Assembly: GCF_003730135.1 (NCBI RefSeq)
Contig: NZ_RJVO01000010.1
Location: 1 to 64,000, forward strand
Length of the DNA: 64,000 nt
DNA from: Stagnimonas aquatica
GTDB taxonomy: Bacteria; Pseudomonadota; Gammaproteobacteria; Nevskiales; Nevskiaceae
Direction: 5' to 3'
Both the position numbers and the translations under genes were made by a program. The notes under the pieces are model-generated. The model did not search any database. It saw only the letters and a list, made by a program, of their open reading frames with translations, and had not been told where the DNA came from. Below, one piece after another: positions 8,927 to 17,396 of the stretch (position 1 is the first letter of the stretch; every line of letters starts with the position of its first letter).

Positions 8927-9900
8927 GGCGTCGCCACCGGGCGGCGGTAGAGGCGCTTCAGGCGCGCGCTCGACAGCCGATTGGGCTTGTGGTCGCGCAG
9001 GGCTTCCAGCACCCGCAGGGCGCCGTTGCGGTCGTTGCAGACCGGGATCATGTCGCAGCCGGCTTCCAGCGCCAGCTTGGCGCGCTCTTCCAGGGTGCCG
9101 GCGACGGCGGCGCCGCCCATCGACAGGTCGTCGCAGAAGATCGCGCCGTTGTACTTCCATTGCCGGCGGACGATGCCGCGTATCCACTTCTCCGACAGCG
9201 AGGCCGGCGTGGCATCGACGGCGGTGTAGCGCACGTGGGCCATCATGATCGACTCCAGGCCCTCGTCCATCAGCGCCTTGAACGGCTGCATGTCGGCTTC
9301 CAGCGCCGGCAACTGACGACGGTCCACTGGCAATTCGACGTGGGAGTCGGCGGTGACCGCGCCGTGTCCAGGGAAATGCTTGCCGGTGGCCGACAGGCCG
9401 GCGGCGTTGAGACCCTGCCAGAACGAGCGCGCCAGTTCGATGAGCACGCCCGTCTCGCTGGCGAAGGCGCGGTCGCCGATGATCTGGCTGACCTCGCAGT
9501 CGCGGTCCAGCACCGGCGCGAACGGCAGGTCGAAACCGAAAGCGCCCAGTTCCTGGCCGATCAGCTCGCCACAGCGGCGCGCCTCTTCATGGGCCTTGGT
9601 GGGCGACTCCTCGTAGAGCTTGCCCAAGGTGCGCATCGCCGGGATGCGCGAAAAGCCGACCCGGAAACGCTGCACCCGCCCGCCTTCGTGGTCCACCGCC
9701 AGCAGCGGGCGCGGCTTCTTGATCGCCAGGATGTCGTCGCAGAGCCGCTTGAGCTGCTCCGGATCGCGGTAGTTGCGGGTGAACAGCAGCACCCCGCCGA
9801 CCAGCGGATGGGCGATGACCTCGCGGTCCTCGGCGGTGAGTTCCTGGCCGGCGATGTCGAGCATCACCGGGCCGATCAGATTGCTGCTGGTATTACTCAT
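8923..9900 (-). CDS. nagZ: beta-N-acetylhexosaminidase NagZ
   Basis: A 325-residue cytoplasmic glycoside hydrolase of family GH3. It removes N-acetylglucosamine from anhydromuropeptides during wall recycling, which in related species influences AmpC induction. The acid/base loop KHFPGHGAVTADSH is present near residue 175, and the nucleophile motif IFCDDLSMGGA near residue 255. The LAVDHEGGRVQRFR substrate-binding segment lies near residue 67. There is no signal peptide. The start overlaps the end of the upstream L,D-transpeptidase gene by 8 bases, and the stop overlaps hpt. Confidence 0.95.
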   Translation of the reverse strand: MSNTSSNLIGPVMLDIAGQELTAEDREVIAHPLVGGVLLFTRNYRDPEQLKRLCDDILAIKKPRPLLAVDHEGGRVQRFRVGFSRIPAMRTLGKLYEESPTKAHEEARRCGELIGQELGAFGFDLPFAPVLDRDCEVSQIIGDRAFASETGVLIELARSFWQGLNAAGLSATGKHFPGHGAVTADSHVELPVDRRQLPALEADMQPFKALMDEGLESIMMAHVRYTAVDATPASLSEKWIRGIVRRQWKYNGAIFCDDLSMGGAAVAGTLEERAKLALEAGCDMIPVCNDRNGALRVLEALRDHKPNRLSSARLKRLYRRPVATP

Positions 9901-10384
9901 GCAGTTCCACTTCCGTCCCTACCGGGATCAGGTCAAAGAGTTCGATCACGTCGGCATCGCGCATGCGGACGCAACCATGTGAAGCCGGCCGTCCCAGGGT
10001 ATCGAGGTGGGGCGTGCCGTGGATGTAGATGTAACGTCGCATGCTATCGACGCAACCCAGGCGGTTGCGGCCAACCTCCAGTCCGGACAACCAGAGGATG
10101 CGGCTGGTGATCCAGTCCCGCCCAGGAAAACGCGCGGCCGCCTCCGGGGTATACAGCGGCACCTCGGCGCACACCCGGCGCGCGCGGAAGACCGCGCCGG
10201 CCGGCTCGCCAGCGCCGATCTTGGCGCGAATGCGGTGGCGCCCGCGCGGCGTGCAGCCCGAGCCCTCGATCTCGCCGGGGCCATTGGCGGCGGTCGATAC
10301 CGGGTAGTGCCGGCTGGCATGCGCGCCGTCCCAGACGGTCAGGCGCTGCGCGGCGAGATCCACGGTCAGGCGGAGTATCCCCAA
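9893..10384 (-). CDS. L,D-transpeptidase (YkuD fold)
   Basis: This 163-residue protein consists of a single YkuD domain. The catalytic signature is complete: IHGTPHL near residue 120 and SHGCVRMRDADV near residue 134, with the reactive cysteine in SHGCVR. Such enzymes form 3-3 peptidoglycan cross-links or attach proteins to the wall. No signal peptide or transmembrane segment is visible at the N-terminus (MGILRLTVDLAAQRLTVWDG), so a cytoplasmic wall-recycling or other carboxypeptidase-type role should be considered. It overlaps nagZ, a cytoplasmic recycling enzyme, which fits that idea. Confidence 0.85.
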   Translation of the reverse strand: MGILRLTVDLAAQRLTVWDGAHASRHYPVSTAANGPGEIEGSGCTPRGRHRIRAKIGAGEPAGAVFRARRVCAEVPLYTPEAAARFPGRDWITSRILWLSGLEVGRNRLGCVDSMRRYIYIHGTPHLDTLGRPASHGCVRMRDADVIELFDLIPVGTEVELHE

Positions 10385-10388
10385 AACC

Positions 10389-10859
10389 TTATTCCCAATT
10401 CTTGTAGGGGGTCACGGACAGCGCGTGATTGTAATAGCGACGGTCGTCGCTGACTTCCCTGCCAAGCCATTCAGGTCGCTCGAACGCCTCGTCCTCGCTG
10501 GCAAGCTCGATTTCCGCCACCACCAAGGGCGCGTTGTCGCCCTCGAAGACATCAATCTCCCAGAGATGGCCGCCGTGCTTCACGTAGTAGCGGGTCTTGA
10601 GGATGATGCCGGTGCAGAGGGTGCTGATCATCTCCTCGGCCTCGACAGCGGGAATCTCGTACTCGTACTCGGCGCGGCTGATGCCCACTTTCGCCGCCTT
10701 GATGTTGAGCTTGCCGACCGTGCCCTCCACCCGCACCCGCACGCTGGCCGCCGCACCCAGCGGCGCCAGATAGCCGTGGCGCATCGGCACCGAGGCATGC
10801 GCGGCGGCGCGCCAGAGGTCGTTGGCGACCAGGAATTTGCGTTCGATTTCTATCGCCAT
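10389..10859 (-). CDS. CYTH-domain protein (triphosphate tunnel family)
   Basis: A 156-residue single-domain protein beginning MAIEIERKFLV, the EXEXK signature of CYTH proteins. The alternating charged strands of the tunnel follow: SVRVRVEG near residue 40, KLNIKAA near 50, YEYEIP near 65, and WEIDVFEG and VVAEIELASEDE near 100-120. Family members hydrolyse inorganic triphosphate or, less often, make cAMP or handle thiamine triphosphate. The short stand-alone form resembles bacterial triphosphatases. The substrate cannot be told from sequence. It sits 4 bases upstream of the L,D-transpeptidase gene. Confidence 0.85.
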   Translation of the reverse strand: MAIEIERKFLVANDLWRAAAHASVPMRHGYLAPLGAAASVRVRVEGTVGKLNIKAAKVGISRAEYEYEIPAVEAEEMISTLCTGIILKTRYYVKHGGHLWEIDVFEGDNAPLVVAEIELASEDEAFERPEWLGREVSDDRRYYNHALSVTPYKNWE

Positions 10860-10890
10860 GTGAGTCCTGTGCGGGTGGCGGCGTTGCCGC

Positions 10891-10948
10891 CTGTGAGGGC
10901 CCGCGCGGCGCGCGGTCTGTGAGGGCGCGCCTGCGGCGCTGTGAGGGG
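10891..10948. repeat. three short direct repeats (CTGTGAGGG) in the CYTH-rlmD gap
   Basis: CTGTGAGGG occurs at 10891, 10917 and 10939, separated by GC-rich, partly self-complementary DNA (CCGCGCGGCGCGCGG). This is the only notable content of the 111-base gap between rlmD and the CYTH gene. Confidence 0.5.
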
Positions 10949-10970
10949 AAAGCGGCGACCGTGCAGCTCC

Positions 10971-12290
10971 TTAGCGGCCGCGCTCGAACAGCGCCATGCT
11001 TTCGACATGCGCGGTGTGCGGGAACATGTCCATGGCGCCCGCCTTGACCAGGCGATAACCGCCCTCGACCAGCAGGCCCGCGTCGCGCGCCAGGGTGGCC
11101 GGATGGCAGGACACATAGACGATGCGCTTGGGCTTTTGCGCGATCAGCACCGGCATCATCTCCAGTGCGCCGGCACGCGGCGGGTCGAGCAGCACCGCGT
11201 CGTAGCGCTCGCTCAGATACGGCGCCTTGGGATCGGGCTTGAACAGGTCCGCGACCTGCCAGCGCACCTCGGGGAACCCATTGGCGATGCAGTTGGCGGC
11301 GCCGCGCGCGACCAGGCCCTTGTCACCCTCCACCGCCATCACCTTCGCACCGGTCTTGGCCAGCGGCAGGGTGAAGTTGCCCAGGCCGGCGAACAGTTCC
11401 AGCACCGACTCGCCGGGCTGCGCCGCCAGCCAGTCCAGCGACTGCCGCACCATCGCCTGCGAAAGCGCGCCGTTGACCTGGATGAAGTCGGCGGGCTCGA
11501 AAGCCAGGCGCGAGTCGCTGCCATCCGGCGAGTAGCTCAGCGGCCGACGCTCAGCGGCCAGCGGCACGATGCTGTCGAGACCCGCCGGCTGCAGGAGAAT
11601 TTCAAAGCCATGCTCGGCGCCGAATTGAGCGAGGATGGCGCGGTCCTCGGCGCTCGGGTTCTGCAAGACCCGGAACACCAGGCAGACGTGATCGCCGGCG
11701 GCCATCTCGATCTGCGGGATCGCCTGGCGGATCGCCAGCCGGTCGATCATCCGCGCGATGTCCTTGAGCTTGAGGCCGACCCGTGGGTCCAGCACCACGC
11801 AGGACTCCAGCGTCGCCAAAAAGGAGCAGCCGCGCTCGCGAAAGCCCACCAGCGTGCCGCTCTTCTTGGTGACGAACTTGACGCCCAGACGGGCGCGACG
11901 CCGGTAGCCCAACGAGCTGCCGGTCAAGGGCGGCACCAACTCCTCGGGTTCGATCTTGCCGATGCGTCGCAGGGCGTTGAGCAGCTCGTCCTGCTTCCAG
12001 AGGATCTGCTGTTCCGGCGCGAGGTGTTGCAAGGCGCAGCCGCCGCAGACGCCGAAGTGGGCGCAGGGCGGCGTCACCCGATCCGGGCTGGCGATCTTCA
12101 CCGCCGTCACCTGCCCTTCGTCGTGGTCGCGCGAGCAGGCGGTGTAGCGGAACTCCACCGTCTCGCCCGGCAGCGCGTCGGCGATGAAGGTGACCTTGCC
12201 GGCCAGACGGGCGACACCCCGCCCTTCATGGTCCAGGCCGCTGACTTCGGCACTGTGGACACCCTGCGGCAATACCCGGCGACGAACCAT
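10971..12290 (-). CDS. rlmD: 23S rRNA (uracil-1939-C5) methyltransferase RlmD
   Basis: The 439-residue SAM-dependent enzyme methylates U1939 of 23S rRNA. An N-terminal TRAM domain (residues 1-70) is followed by the iron-sulfur cluster motif CAHFGVCGGC near residue 97. The Rossmann SAM site ELFAGLGNFTLPLA lies near residue 298, and the catalytic loop VLLDPPRAG near residue 350. The nucleophile region VYVSCHPATLARD lies near residue 395. The length matches E. coli RlmD (433). It starts 3 bases after the stop of the degenerate exonuclease gene. Confidence 0.95.
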   Translation of the reverse strand: MVRRRVLPQGVHSAEVSGLDHEGRGVARLAGKVTFIADALPGETVEFRYTACSRDHDEGQVTAVKIASPDRVTPPCAHFGVCGGCALQHLAPEQQILWKQDELLNALRRIGKIEPEELVPPLTGSSLGYRRRARLGVKFVTKKSGTLVGFRERGCSFLATLESCVVLDPRVGLKLKDIARMIDRLAIRQAIPQIEMAAGDHVCLVFRVLQNPSAEDRAILAQFGAEHGFEILLQPAGLDSIVPLAAERRPLSYSPDGSDSRLAFEPADFIQVNGALSQAMVRQSLDWLAAQPGESVLELFAGLGNFTLPLAKTGAKVMAVEGDKGLVARGAANCIANGFPEVRWQVADLFKPDPKAPYLSERYDAVLLDPPRAGALEMMPVLIAQKPKRIVYVSCHPATLARDAGLLVEGGYRLVKAGAMDMFPHTAHVESMALFERGR

Positions 12291-12293
12291 GAA

Positions 12294-12998
12294 TCAGGGA
12301 CTCCAGCGACTACGGAAGGCGCGCCAGTGGGTGGCGCTCTGGCGCTCCAGCCAGTCGGCGACCAGGCGGCGTTCGGCGCGCAGGGATGCGCTGGTGCGCA
12401 GGCCGGTGCCGTGCTCCAGCGCCAGGCTCAGCAGATACGCGATCAGCGCATCGGCACCACTGCCGGCCAGCAGGCGGGCGCGGTCGCCGGTGGCCAGGGC
12501 CTGCTCGCACTCGGCCTCGCGCAGGCCGAGGTCGTGCGGCAGGTCGTGGACCGCCGCCAGCTCCCAGAGCGAAGCCAGTCCGGGCGCGAAACCGAACTGC
12601 TCGGCCAGACTGCGCGGCCCAAGCTGGGCCAGCAATCGCGGCAGCGCCAGGTCGGTCGCCAAGGCCCGGGCCAGCAGCAGGCTGCGCGTCTGCGCCCCGC
12701 CATCCCAGCACCAGAGCGGCGGCTCGCCGCCGGCCGCTGCCTGCTCCAGCGCCAGCAACAAGGCCGGCTCGCCGGTCTGGCCGTCAAACTCCCGCAGCTC
12801 GAAGCGCTCGGGACCGGCGTGCAACAGCGCTGCCGCCACCACCTTGCGCAAGGGCGGCGGCTGCAAGGCCGGCTGCTGACGGGCGACTCTCAGCGTGGTC
12901 AGCGCCAGCACCGCCTCGCCGTCGGAAAACGGCTCCAGCGCCAGCAGCCGCTTGGCCGCCGCCGGGTCCGGCACGGTCTTCAGATCGAGGATAAGCAT
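12294..12998 (-). CDS. PolB-type 3'-5' exonuclease homologue with degenerate active site
   Basis: The 234 residues align by eye with the predicted PolB-like 3'-5' exonuclease family (PF10108/COG3298) along their length. Matches are MLILDLKTVPD (family: FDIETVPD), an SDGEAVLAL helix, PPLWCWDGGAQTRSLLLARAL (family: SWNGxGFDLPVL), SGADALIAYLL (family: CETDVVNTYLL) and a C-terminal THWRAFRSRW. The first acidic pair DxE is DxK, the motif II Asp is lost, and the Tyr of the YxxxD motif is Gly; only the last Asp remains. It is therefore probably not a nuclease. The frame is intact with normal codon use and lies between cysM and rlmD, so a non-catalytic role is inferred rather than decay. Confidence 0.68.
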   Translation of the reverse strand: MLILDLKTVPDPAAAKRLLALEPFSDGEAVLALTTLRVARQQPALQPPPLRKVVAAALLHAGPERFELREFDGQTGEPALLLALEQAAAGGEPPLWCWDGGAQTRSLLLARALATDLALPRLLAQLGPRSLAEQFGFAPGLASLWELAAVHDLPHDLGLREAECEQALATGDRARLLAGSGADALIAYLLSLALEHGTGLRTSASLRAERRLVADWLERQSATHWRAFRSRWSP

Positions 12999-13012
12999 CG
13001 GGTACTCGGGCC

Positions 13013-13903
13013 CTAGGCCGGAAACACGCCGGTGGAGATGTAGCGGTCGCCACGGTCACAGACGATGCTGACGATCACCGCGTTCTCGACTTCCTGGCAG
13101 AGTTGCAGCGCGCTCCACAGCGCGCCGCCGGAGGAAGGCCCGCAGAACAGGCCTTCCAGCCGCGCCGCCTCGCGCATGGTGTGCTCGGCGTTGGCGCTGC
13201 TGACCTCGATGATGCGGTCCACCCGCGAGCGGTCGAAGATCTTCGGCAGATAGGCCTCTGGCCACTTGCGGATGCCGGGGATGCTGCTCTCACCGTCCGG
13301 CTGTACGCCGACGATCTGCACCCGGGGGTTCTGCTCCTTGAGAAAGCGCGAAGTGCCCATGATGGTGCCGGTGGTGCCCATGCTCGACACGAAGTGGGTG
13401 ATGCGGCCTTCCGTGTCGCGCCAGATTTCCGGGCCGGTGGTCTCGTAGTGCGCGCGCGGATTGTCCGGGTTGGCGAACTGGTTGAGCACCCGCCCCTGCC
13501 CCTGGCGCTCCATGTCGTCGGCGAGGTCGCGGGCGCCTTCCATGCCCTGCTCCTTGCTGACCAGGATCAGTTCGGCACCGAAGGCCTTCATCACCGCGCG
13601 GCGTTCCACCGACAGGTGCTCGGGCATGATCAGCACCATGCGGTAGCCGAGTGCCGCCGCCGCCATCGCCAGCGCGATGCCGGTGTTGCCGCTGGTGGCC
13701 TCGATGAGGGTGTCGCCGGGTTTGATCTCGCCGCGCTCCTGGGCGCCACGGATCATCAGGTAGGCGGGACGGTCCTTGACCGAGCCGGCGGGGTTGTTGC
13801 CCTCCAGCTTGGCCAGCAGGATGTTGCTGCCGATGCCGGGCAGCCGGCTGAGCCGGACCAGGGGGGCATTGCCGATGGTCTCGGCGAGGGTGAGCGCGTG
13901 CAT
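13013..13903 (-). CDS. cysM: cysteine synthase B (O-acetylserine sulfhydrylase)
   Basis: This 296-residue PLP enzyme makes cysteine from O-acetylserine and sulfide; CysM-type enzymes can also use thiosulfate to give S-sulfocysteine. The PLP lysine is in NPAGSVKDRPA near residue 42, the substrate loop is EATSGNTGIALA near residue 69, and the phosphate-binding loop is SSMGTTGTIMG near residue 173. The MEGARDLADDM segment favours CysM over CysK. It is followed 14 bases later by the exonuclease homologue. The sulfate/thiosulfate transporter at 37-45 kb could supply its substrate, but no shared regulation is visible. Confidence 0.92.
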   Translation of the reverse strand: MHALTLAETIGNAPLVRLSRLPGIGSNILLAKLEGNNPAGSVKDRPAYLMIRGAQERGEIKPGDTLIEATSGNTGIALAMAAAALGYRMVLIMPEHLSVERRAVMKAFGAELILVSKEQGMEGARDLADDMERQGQGRVLNQFANPDNPRAHYETTGPEIWRDTEGRITHFVSSMGTTGTIMGTSRFLKEQNPRVQIVGVQPDGESSIPGIRKWPEAYLPKIFDRSRVDRIIEVSSANAEHTMREAARLEGLFCGPSSGGALWSALQLCQEVENAVIVSIVCDRGDRYISTGVFPA

Positions 13904-13912
13904 GCCGCTATT

Positions 13913-14296
13913 TTACGGCGCGCGCTCCAGCACCACGAAGGCCAGCACCCGACCGTCCTCGTCGCTGAGCGAAACCTGACCATTGACGATGCCCAGCGCC
14001 GCCAGCCGCGCCTGCATCGCCGCGCTGTAGACCAGGCCGGGACGGCCGTTGGCGGCCTGCACGAAGCCGGCGTCGTGATGCGTGATGCCCTCGCGAAAGC
14101 CAGTGCCCAGGGCCTTCACGAACGCCTCCTTCACCGCGAAGCGCTTGGCCAGGAAGTTGCCCGGCTTGCGCGCCGGATCGAACTGGGCGCGCTCCTCCGG
14201 CATCAGGATCTTGTCGAGAAAGTGCTCGCCGTACTTCAGCCACAGCCGCTCGACGCGGGCGATCAGCAGCAGATCGGTGCCGACGCCGTGGATCAT
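13913..14296 (-). CDS. acpS: holo-[acyl-carrier-protein] synthase
   Basis: The 127-residue enzyme transfers 4'-phosphopantetheine from CoA to acyl carrier protein. The magnesium-binding motif GVGTDLLLIARVERL is at residues 4-18, and the second motif FLAKRFAVKEAFVKALGTGF is near residue 46. The length matches the family (about 126). The ATG overlaps the pdxJ stop as ATGA, the usual pdxJ-acpS coupling in proteobacteria. Confidence 0.95.
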   Translation of the reverse strand: MIHGVGTDLLLIARVERLWLKYGEHFLDKILMPEERAQFDPARKPGNFLAKRFAVKEAFVKALGTGFREGITHHDAGFVQAANGRPGLVYSAAMQARLAALGIVNGQVSLSDEDGRVLAFVVLERAP

Positions 14297-15033
14297 CGGG
14301 CCTGACGCACTTCGAGCATGCGGCGGCGCATCTCCGCCACCGCCGCCGGCAGGCCGACGAACACCGAGCGGGCGATGATCGAATGACCGATGTTCAGCTC
14401 GACGATCTCCGGAATGGCGGCGATGGGACCGACGTTCTCGACCGTCAGACCGTGGCCGGCATGCACCTCGATACCCGCCGACTGCGCGGCCTCGGCGAAG
14501 TTGCGGATATAGCTCAGTTCCAGTGCCCGCTCGCCGTCATCGCGAGCGTCGGCATAGCGGCCGGTGTGGATTTCCAGGTGCGGCACCCCGATGCGCACCG
14601 CCGCCGCCAACTGGCGCGGATCGGGGTCCAAAAACAGCGCCACCTGGATGCCGGCCTCGCTCATGCGCCGGCAGGCAACCTTCACCACCGACTCGATCAT
14701 GCCGGCATCGAGCCCACCCTCGGTGGTCTTCTCCTCGCGCTTCTCCGGCACCAGGCAGACGTAGCGCGGCTTCACCGCACAGGCAAAGTCGACCATCTCC
14801 TTGGTCACCGCCATCTCCAGATTCACCGGCGCCGGGCAGCGGGCCACCACCCTCCGCACGTCTTCGTCCTGGATGTGCCGGCGGTCCTCGCGCAGGTGCA
14901 CGGTGATGGAGTCGGCACCGGCCGCCACCGCCACCAGCGCTGCTTCCACAGGATCGGGGTAAGCGGTCCCGCGCGCCTGGCGCAGGGTGGCGACATGATC
15001 GACGTTGACGCCGAGACGGATGGAAGCCTTCAT
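14293..15033 (-). CDS. pdxJ: pyridoxine 5'-phosphate synthase
   Basis: The 246-residue TIM-barrel enzyme condenses 1-deoxyxylulose 5-phosphate with 3-amino-2-oxopropyl phosphate to form pyridoxine phosphate. The N-terminal LGVNVDHVATLRQARGT is diagnostic, followed by ADSITVHLREDRRHIQDEDV and a C-terminal HAGHGLTVENV and LNIGHSIIARS. The start is the ATG at 15031-15033; the open frame extends a further 62 residues upstream without PdxJ character. The stop overlaps acpS by 4 bases. Confidence 0.95.
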   Translation of the reverse strand: MKASIRLGVNVDHVATLRQARGTAYPDPVEAALVAVAAGADSITVHLREDRRHIQDEDVRRVVARCPAPVNLEMAVTKEMVDFACAVKPRYVCLVPEKREEKTTEGGLDAGMIESVVKVACRRMSEAGIQVALFLDPDPRQLAAAVRIGVPHLEIHTGRYADARDDGERALELSYIRNFAEAAQSAGIEVHAGHGLTVENVGPIAAIPEIVELNIGHSIIARSVFVGLPAAVAEMRRRMLEVRQAR

Positions 15034-15064
15034 CGCAATGGCCAAGCGGAAATTTGCGCGGATT

Positions 15065-15814
15065 CTAAGGCTTGGCGTCAGTGGCCGGCGGCGCAACCGC
15101 CGCCAGCCCCGACGACCCTGCGGACTCCAGTTGGCGCAACTGCCGCAGCAGGAGCGCCGTCTGCAAAGGCTTGCCAGCCAACTGCCGGTGCAGCGCCTGC
15201 CGCAGCAGGCGCCGCGCATCCTGGAGCTGCCCCGCGCCGCGCAGACGGTCCTCCCGCAGCGCGATCAGGCTGGACCCGGCGAACACCTCCTCGCCGTCCT
15301 CGCCGACCGGCAGCGGGCCGCGCTCCCAGTCGTAGCGATAGCGCAGCCCGGGCTCGAGGTCGGCGGGCAGGCGCAAGCCGTAGCCCAGTTCGTCCAGCAG
15401 GCGGCACTCGAAGGCCCGCAGCGCCGGTTCGCGGTCTTCGCGCAGGCGCGGCAGCAGGCTGACATAGGCGGCGAACAGGATGGGGTGCGGATCTTCCCGG
15501 GCACAGAGCCGCATCAGCAGTTCATTGGCATACCAGGCGCAGAACATCGCCTCGCCCGCCAGCGGCACCGGCTGCCCCTGCGCCTCGATGCCGGTGACCG
15601 TGCCCAGCTCGCCGCGCGCCGACCAGGACAGCAGCAGCGGCTGCAGCGGCTGCAGGTAGGCGCGGGTCTTGGAGCGCGGACCGCGCGCACCCTTGGCGAT
15701 CAAGCCGACCCGTCCGTACTCGGGCGTGAACGCCTCGATCAGCAGGCTGGTGTCGCCGTAACCGCGCGTGTGCAGCAGATAGGCCGGTTGCAGCTCGACG
15801 CGCCGGCTTTGCAT
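15065..15814 (-). CDS. recO: DNA repair protein RecO
   Basis: A 249-residue protein with an N-terminal OB fold (RVELQPAYLLHTRGYGDTSLLIEAFTPEYGRVGLIAKGARG) and a helical C-terminal half. RecO loads RecA onto SSB-coated single-stranded DNA together with RecR. It lacks the four cysteines that bind zinc in many RecO proteins, which is common in gammaproteobacteria. It lies 12 bases after era, in the conserved rnc-era-recO-pdxJ order. Confidence 0.9.
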   Translation of the reverse strand: MQSRRVELQPAYLLHTRGYGDTSLLIEAFTPEYGRVGLIAKGARGPRSKTRAYLQPLQPLLLSWSARGELGTVTGIEAQGQPVPLAGEAMFCAWYANELLMRLCAREDPHPILFAAYVSLLPRLREDREPALRAFECRLLDELGYGLRLPADLEPGLRYRYDWERGPLPVGEDGEEVFAGSSLIALREDRLRGAGQLQDARRLLRQALHRQLAGKPLQTALLLRQLRQLESAGSSGLAAVAPPATDAKP

Positions 15815-15826
15815 GGGGCCGTGGCG

Positions 15827-16714
15827 CTACTCGCCGCCGGAGTAGCCGAACTTGCTGAGCGCCTTGGGATCGTCGCTCCAGTTCTCCTTGACCCGGCACC
15901 AGAGCTTGAGGAACACCTTGCGGCCACGCGCACGCTCGATGTCGCGGCGGGCATTGGAGCCGATCAGCTTGAGCGTCTCGCCGTCCTTGCCGATGACGAT
16001 GGCCTTCTGACCGTCGCGCTCGACCCAGATCACCGCCTGGATCTTGTCGAGCTGGCCTTCGCGCTCGTACTTCTCGATCTCCACCGTGGTCGCGTAGGGC
16101 AGCTCCTGGTGCAGGTTGCGAATGAGCTTTTCGCGGATGATCTCGGCGGCGCTGAAGGCGGCGTCGTGATCGGTGAGCATGTCGTCCGGGTACATCGGCT
16201 CGCCTTGCGGCAGGCGCTCGAACAACTCCACGGCCAGGCCGCTGAGGCCGTCGCGCTTGAGCGCCGACAGCGGCACGATGAAGGCCCAATCGCGCAGCTT
16301 GGAGAGCTTCTCCAGCTCCGGCAGCAGGCGCTCCTTGTCTTCCAGGCGGTCGACCTTGTTGATCACCAGACCGACCGGGGTGGTGATGCCCTCCAGCCGT
16401 TCCAGCACGCCAGCGTCCTCGTCGGTCCAGCGCCCGGACTCGACCACGAACAGGATCAGGTCAACATCGTGAATGGCGCCCGAGGCGGCCTGGTTCATCA
16501 CCTTGTTGAGTGCCCGCTCGGCCTTGCGGTGCAGGCCGGGGGTATCGACGAACACCACCTGGCCGCGCTCGTCGTGCAGCACGCCCTGGATGCGGTGGCG
16601 TGTCGTCTGCGGCTTGTGGCTGACGATGCTGACCTTGCGTCCGACCAGGGCGTTCAGCAACGAGGACTTCCCGACGTTGGGCCGCCCGAGGATGGTCACC
16701 ATTCCACTACGCAT
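15827..16714 (-). CDS. era: GTPase Era
   Basis: The 295-residue essential GTPase binds 16S rRNA near its 3' end in 30S assembly. The GTPase motifs are visible: G1 GRPNVGKSSLLNALVG near residue 8, G3 DTPGLHRKAERALN near 57, and G4 NKVDRLEDK near 119. The C-terminal KH domain runs from about residue 200 and includes VIGKDGETLKLIGSNARRDI. The start overlaps the end of rnc by 8 bases, implying coupled translation. Confidence 0.96.
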   Translation of the reverse strand: MRSGMVTILGRPNVGKSSLLNALVGRKVSIVSHKPQTTRHRIQGVLHDERGQVVFVDTPGLHRKAERALNKVMNQAASGAIHDVDLILFVVESGRWTDEDAGVLERLEGITTPVGLVINKVDRLEDKERLLPELEKLSKLRDWAFIVPLSALKRDGLSGLAVELFERLPQGEPMYPDDMLTDHDAAFSAAEIIREKLIRNLHQELPYATTVEIEKYEREGQLDKIQAVIWVERDGQKAIVIGKDGETLKLIGSNARRDIERARGRKVFLKLWCRVKENWSDDPKALSKFGYSGGE

Positions 16715-17396
16715 GCGCGTTTTCCTTTAATTTTTCGATCATCAGGCGGGCCGCGTCCTGCTCGGCCTGCTTGCGGCTGGCACCGCCAGCCTGGGTTTCA
16801 TGGCCATTGTCCGGCAGTCGGCAGCGGACCTGGAACACCCGCCGGTGCGGCGGGCCGTGCTCGGACAGCACCGTGTACTCCGGCAGCGGCCTCGACGCCG
16901 CTTGCAAGGCCTCCTGCAAGCGGGTCTTGGAGTCTTTCAGCGAATCGGGTTCCGGCGGCTGGCTCAGCAGCGGCTCGAACTGGCGCAAGATCACCGCCCG
17001 TGCCGGCTCGAAGCCGCCATCGAGGTAGACCGCACCGAATACCGCCTCCACCGCGTCGGCCAGTATGGATTCGCGCCGGTAGCCGCCGCTCTTCAACTCG
17101 CCGCTACCCATGCGCAGCAGCTCTCCGAGATGCAGCTGCTTGCCGAGTCCAGCCAGGGTGTCCTCGCAGACCAAGCTGGAGCGCCAGCGCGAAAGATCGC
17201 CCTCGGCCGCCTTGGGCCAGACCGCATAGGCGGCCTCGCCGATCACGAAATTGAGCAGGGCGTCGCCGAGAAACTCCAGGCGCTCGTAGTGCGCGCCGCC
17301 AGCGCTCCGGTGGGTAAGCGCCCGTGCCAGCAGGGAGCCGTCGTTGAACTGGTAGCCGAGAACCCGCTGCAGCGCGGCCGCCAGATCCTGACTCAC
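16707..17396 (-). CDS. rnc: ribonuclease III
   Basis: The 229-residue double-strand-specific RNase processes rRNA precursors and structured mRNAs. The catalytic signature YERLEFLGDALLNFVIGE sits at residues 37-54, with a second metal site in ADAVEAVFGAVYLDGG. The double-stranded RNA-binding domain occupies residues 155-225. Its ATG overlaps the DUF4845 stop as ATGA. Confidence 0.96.
   Translation of the reverse strand: MSQDLAAALQRVLGYQFNDGSLLARALTHRSAGGAHYERLEFLGDALLNFVIGEAAYAVWPKAAEGDLSRWRSSLVCEDTLAGLGKQLHLGELLRMGSGELKSGGYRRESILADAVEAVFGAVYLDGGFEPARAVILRQFEPLLSQPPEPDSLKDSKTRLQEALQAASRPLPEYTVLSEHGPPHRRVFQVRCRLPDNGHETQAGGASRKQAEQDAARLMIEKLKENAHA

Noticed and set aside
8927-9187. N-terminal extension of hpt to 9187
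   Set aside because: The stretch is arginine-rich and lies across nagZ in another frame; the GTGA overlap with nagZ gives a natural start at 8926.
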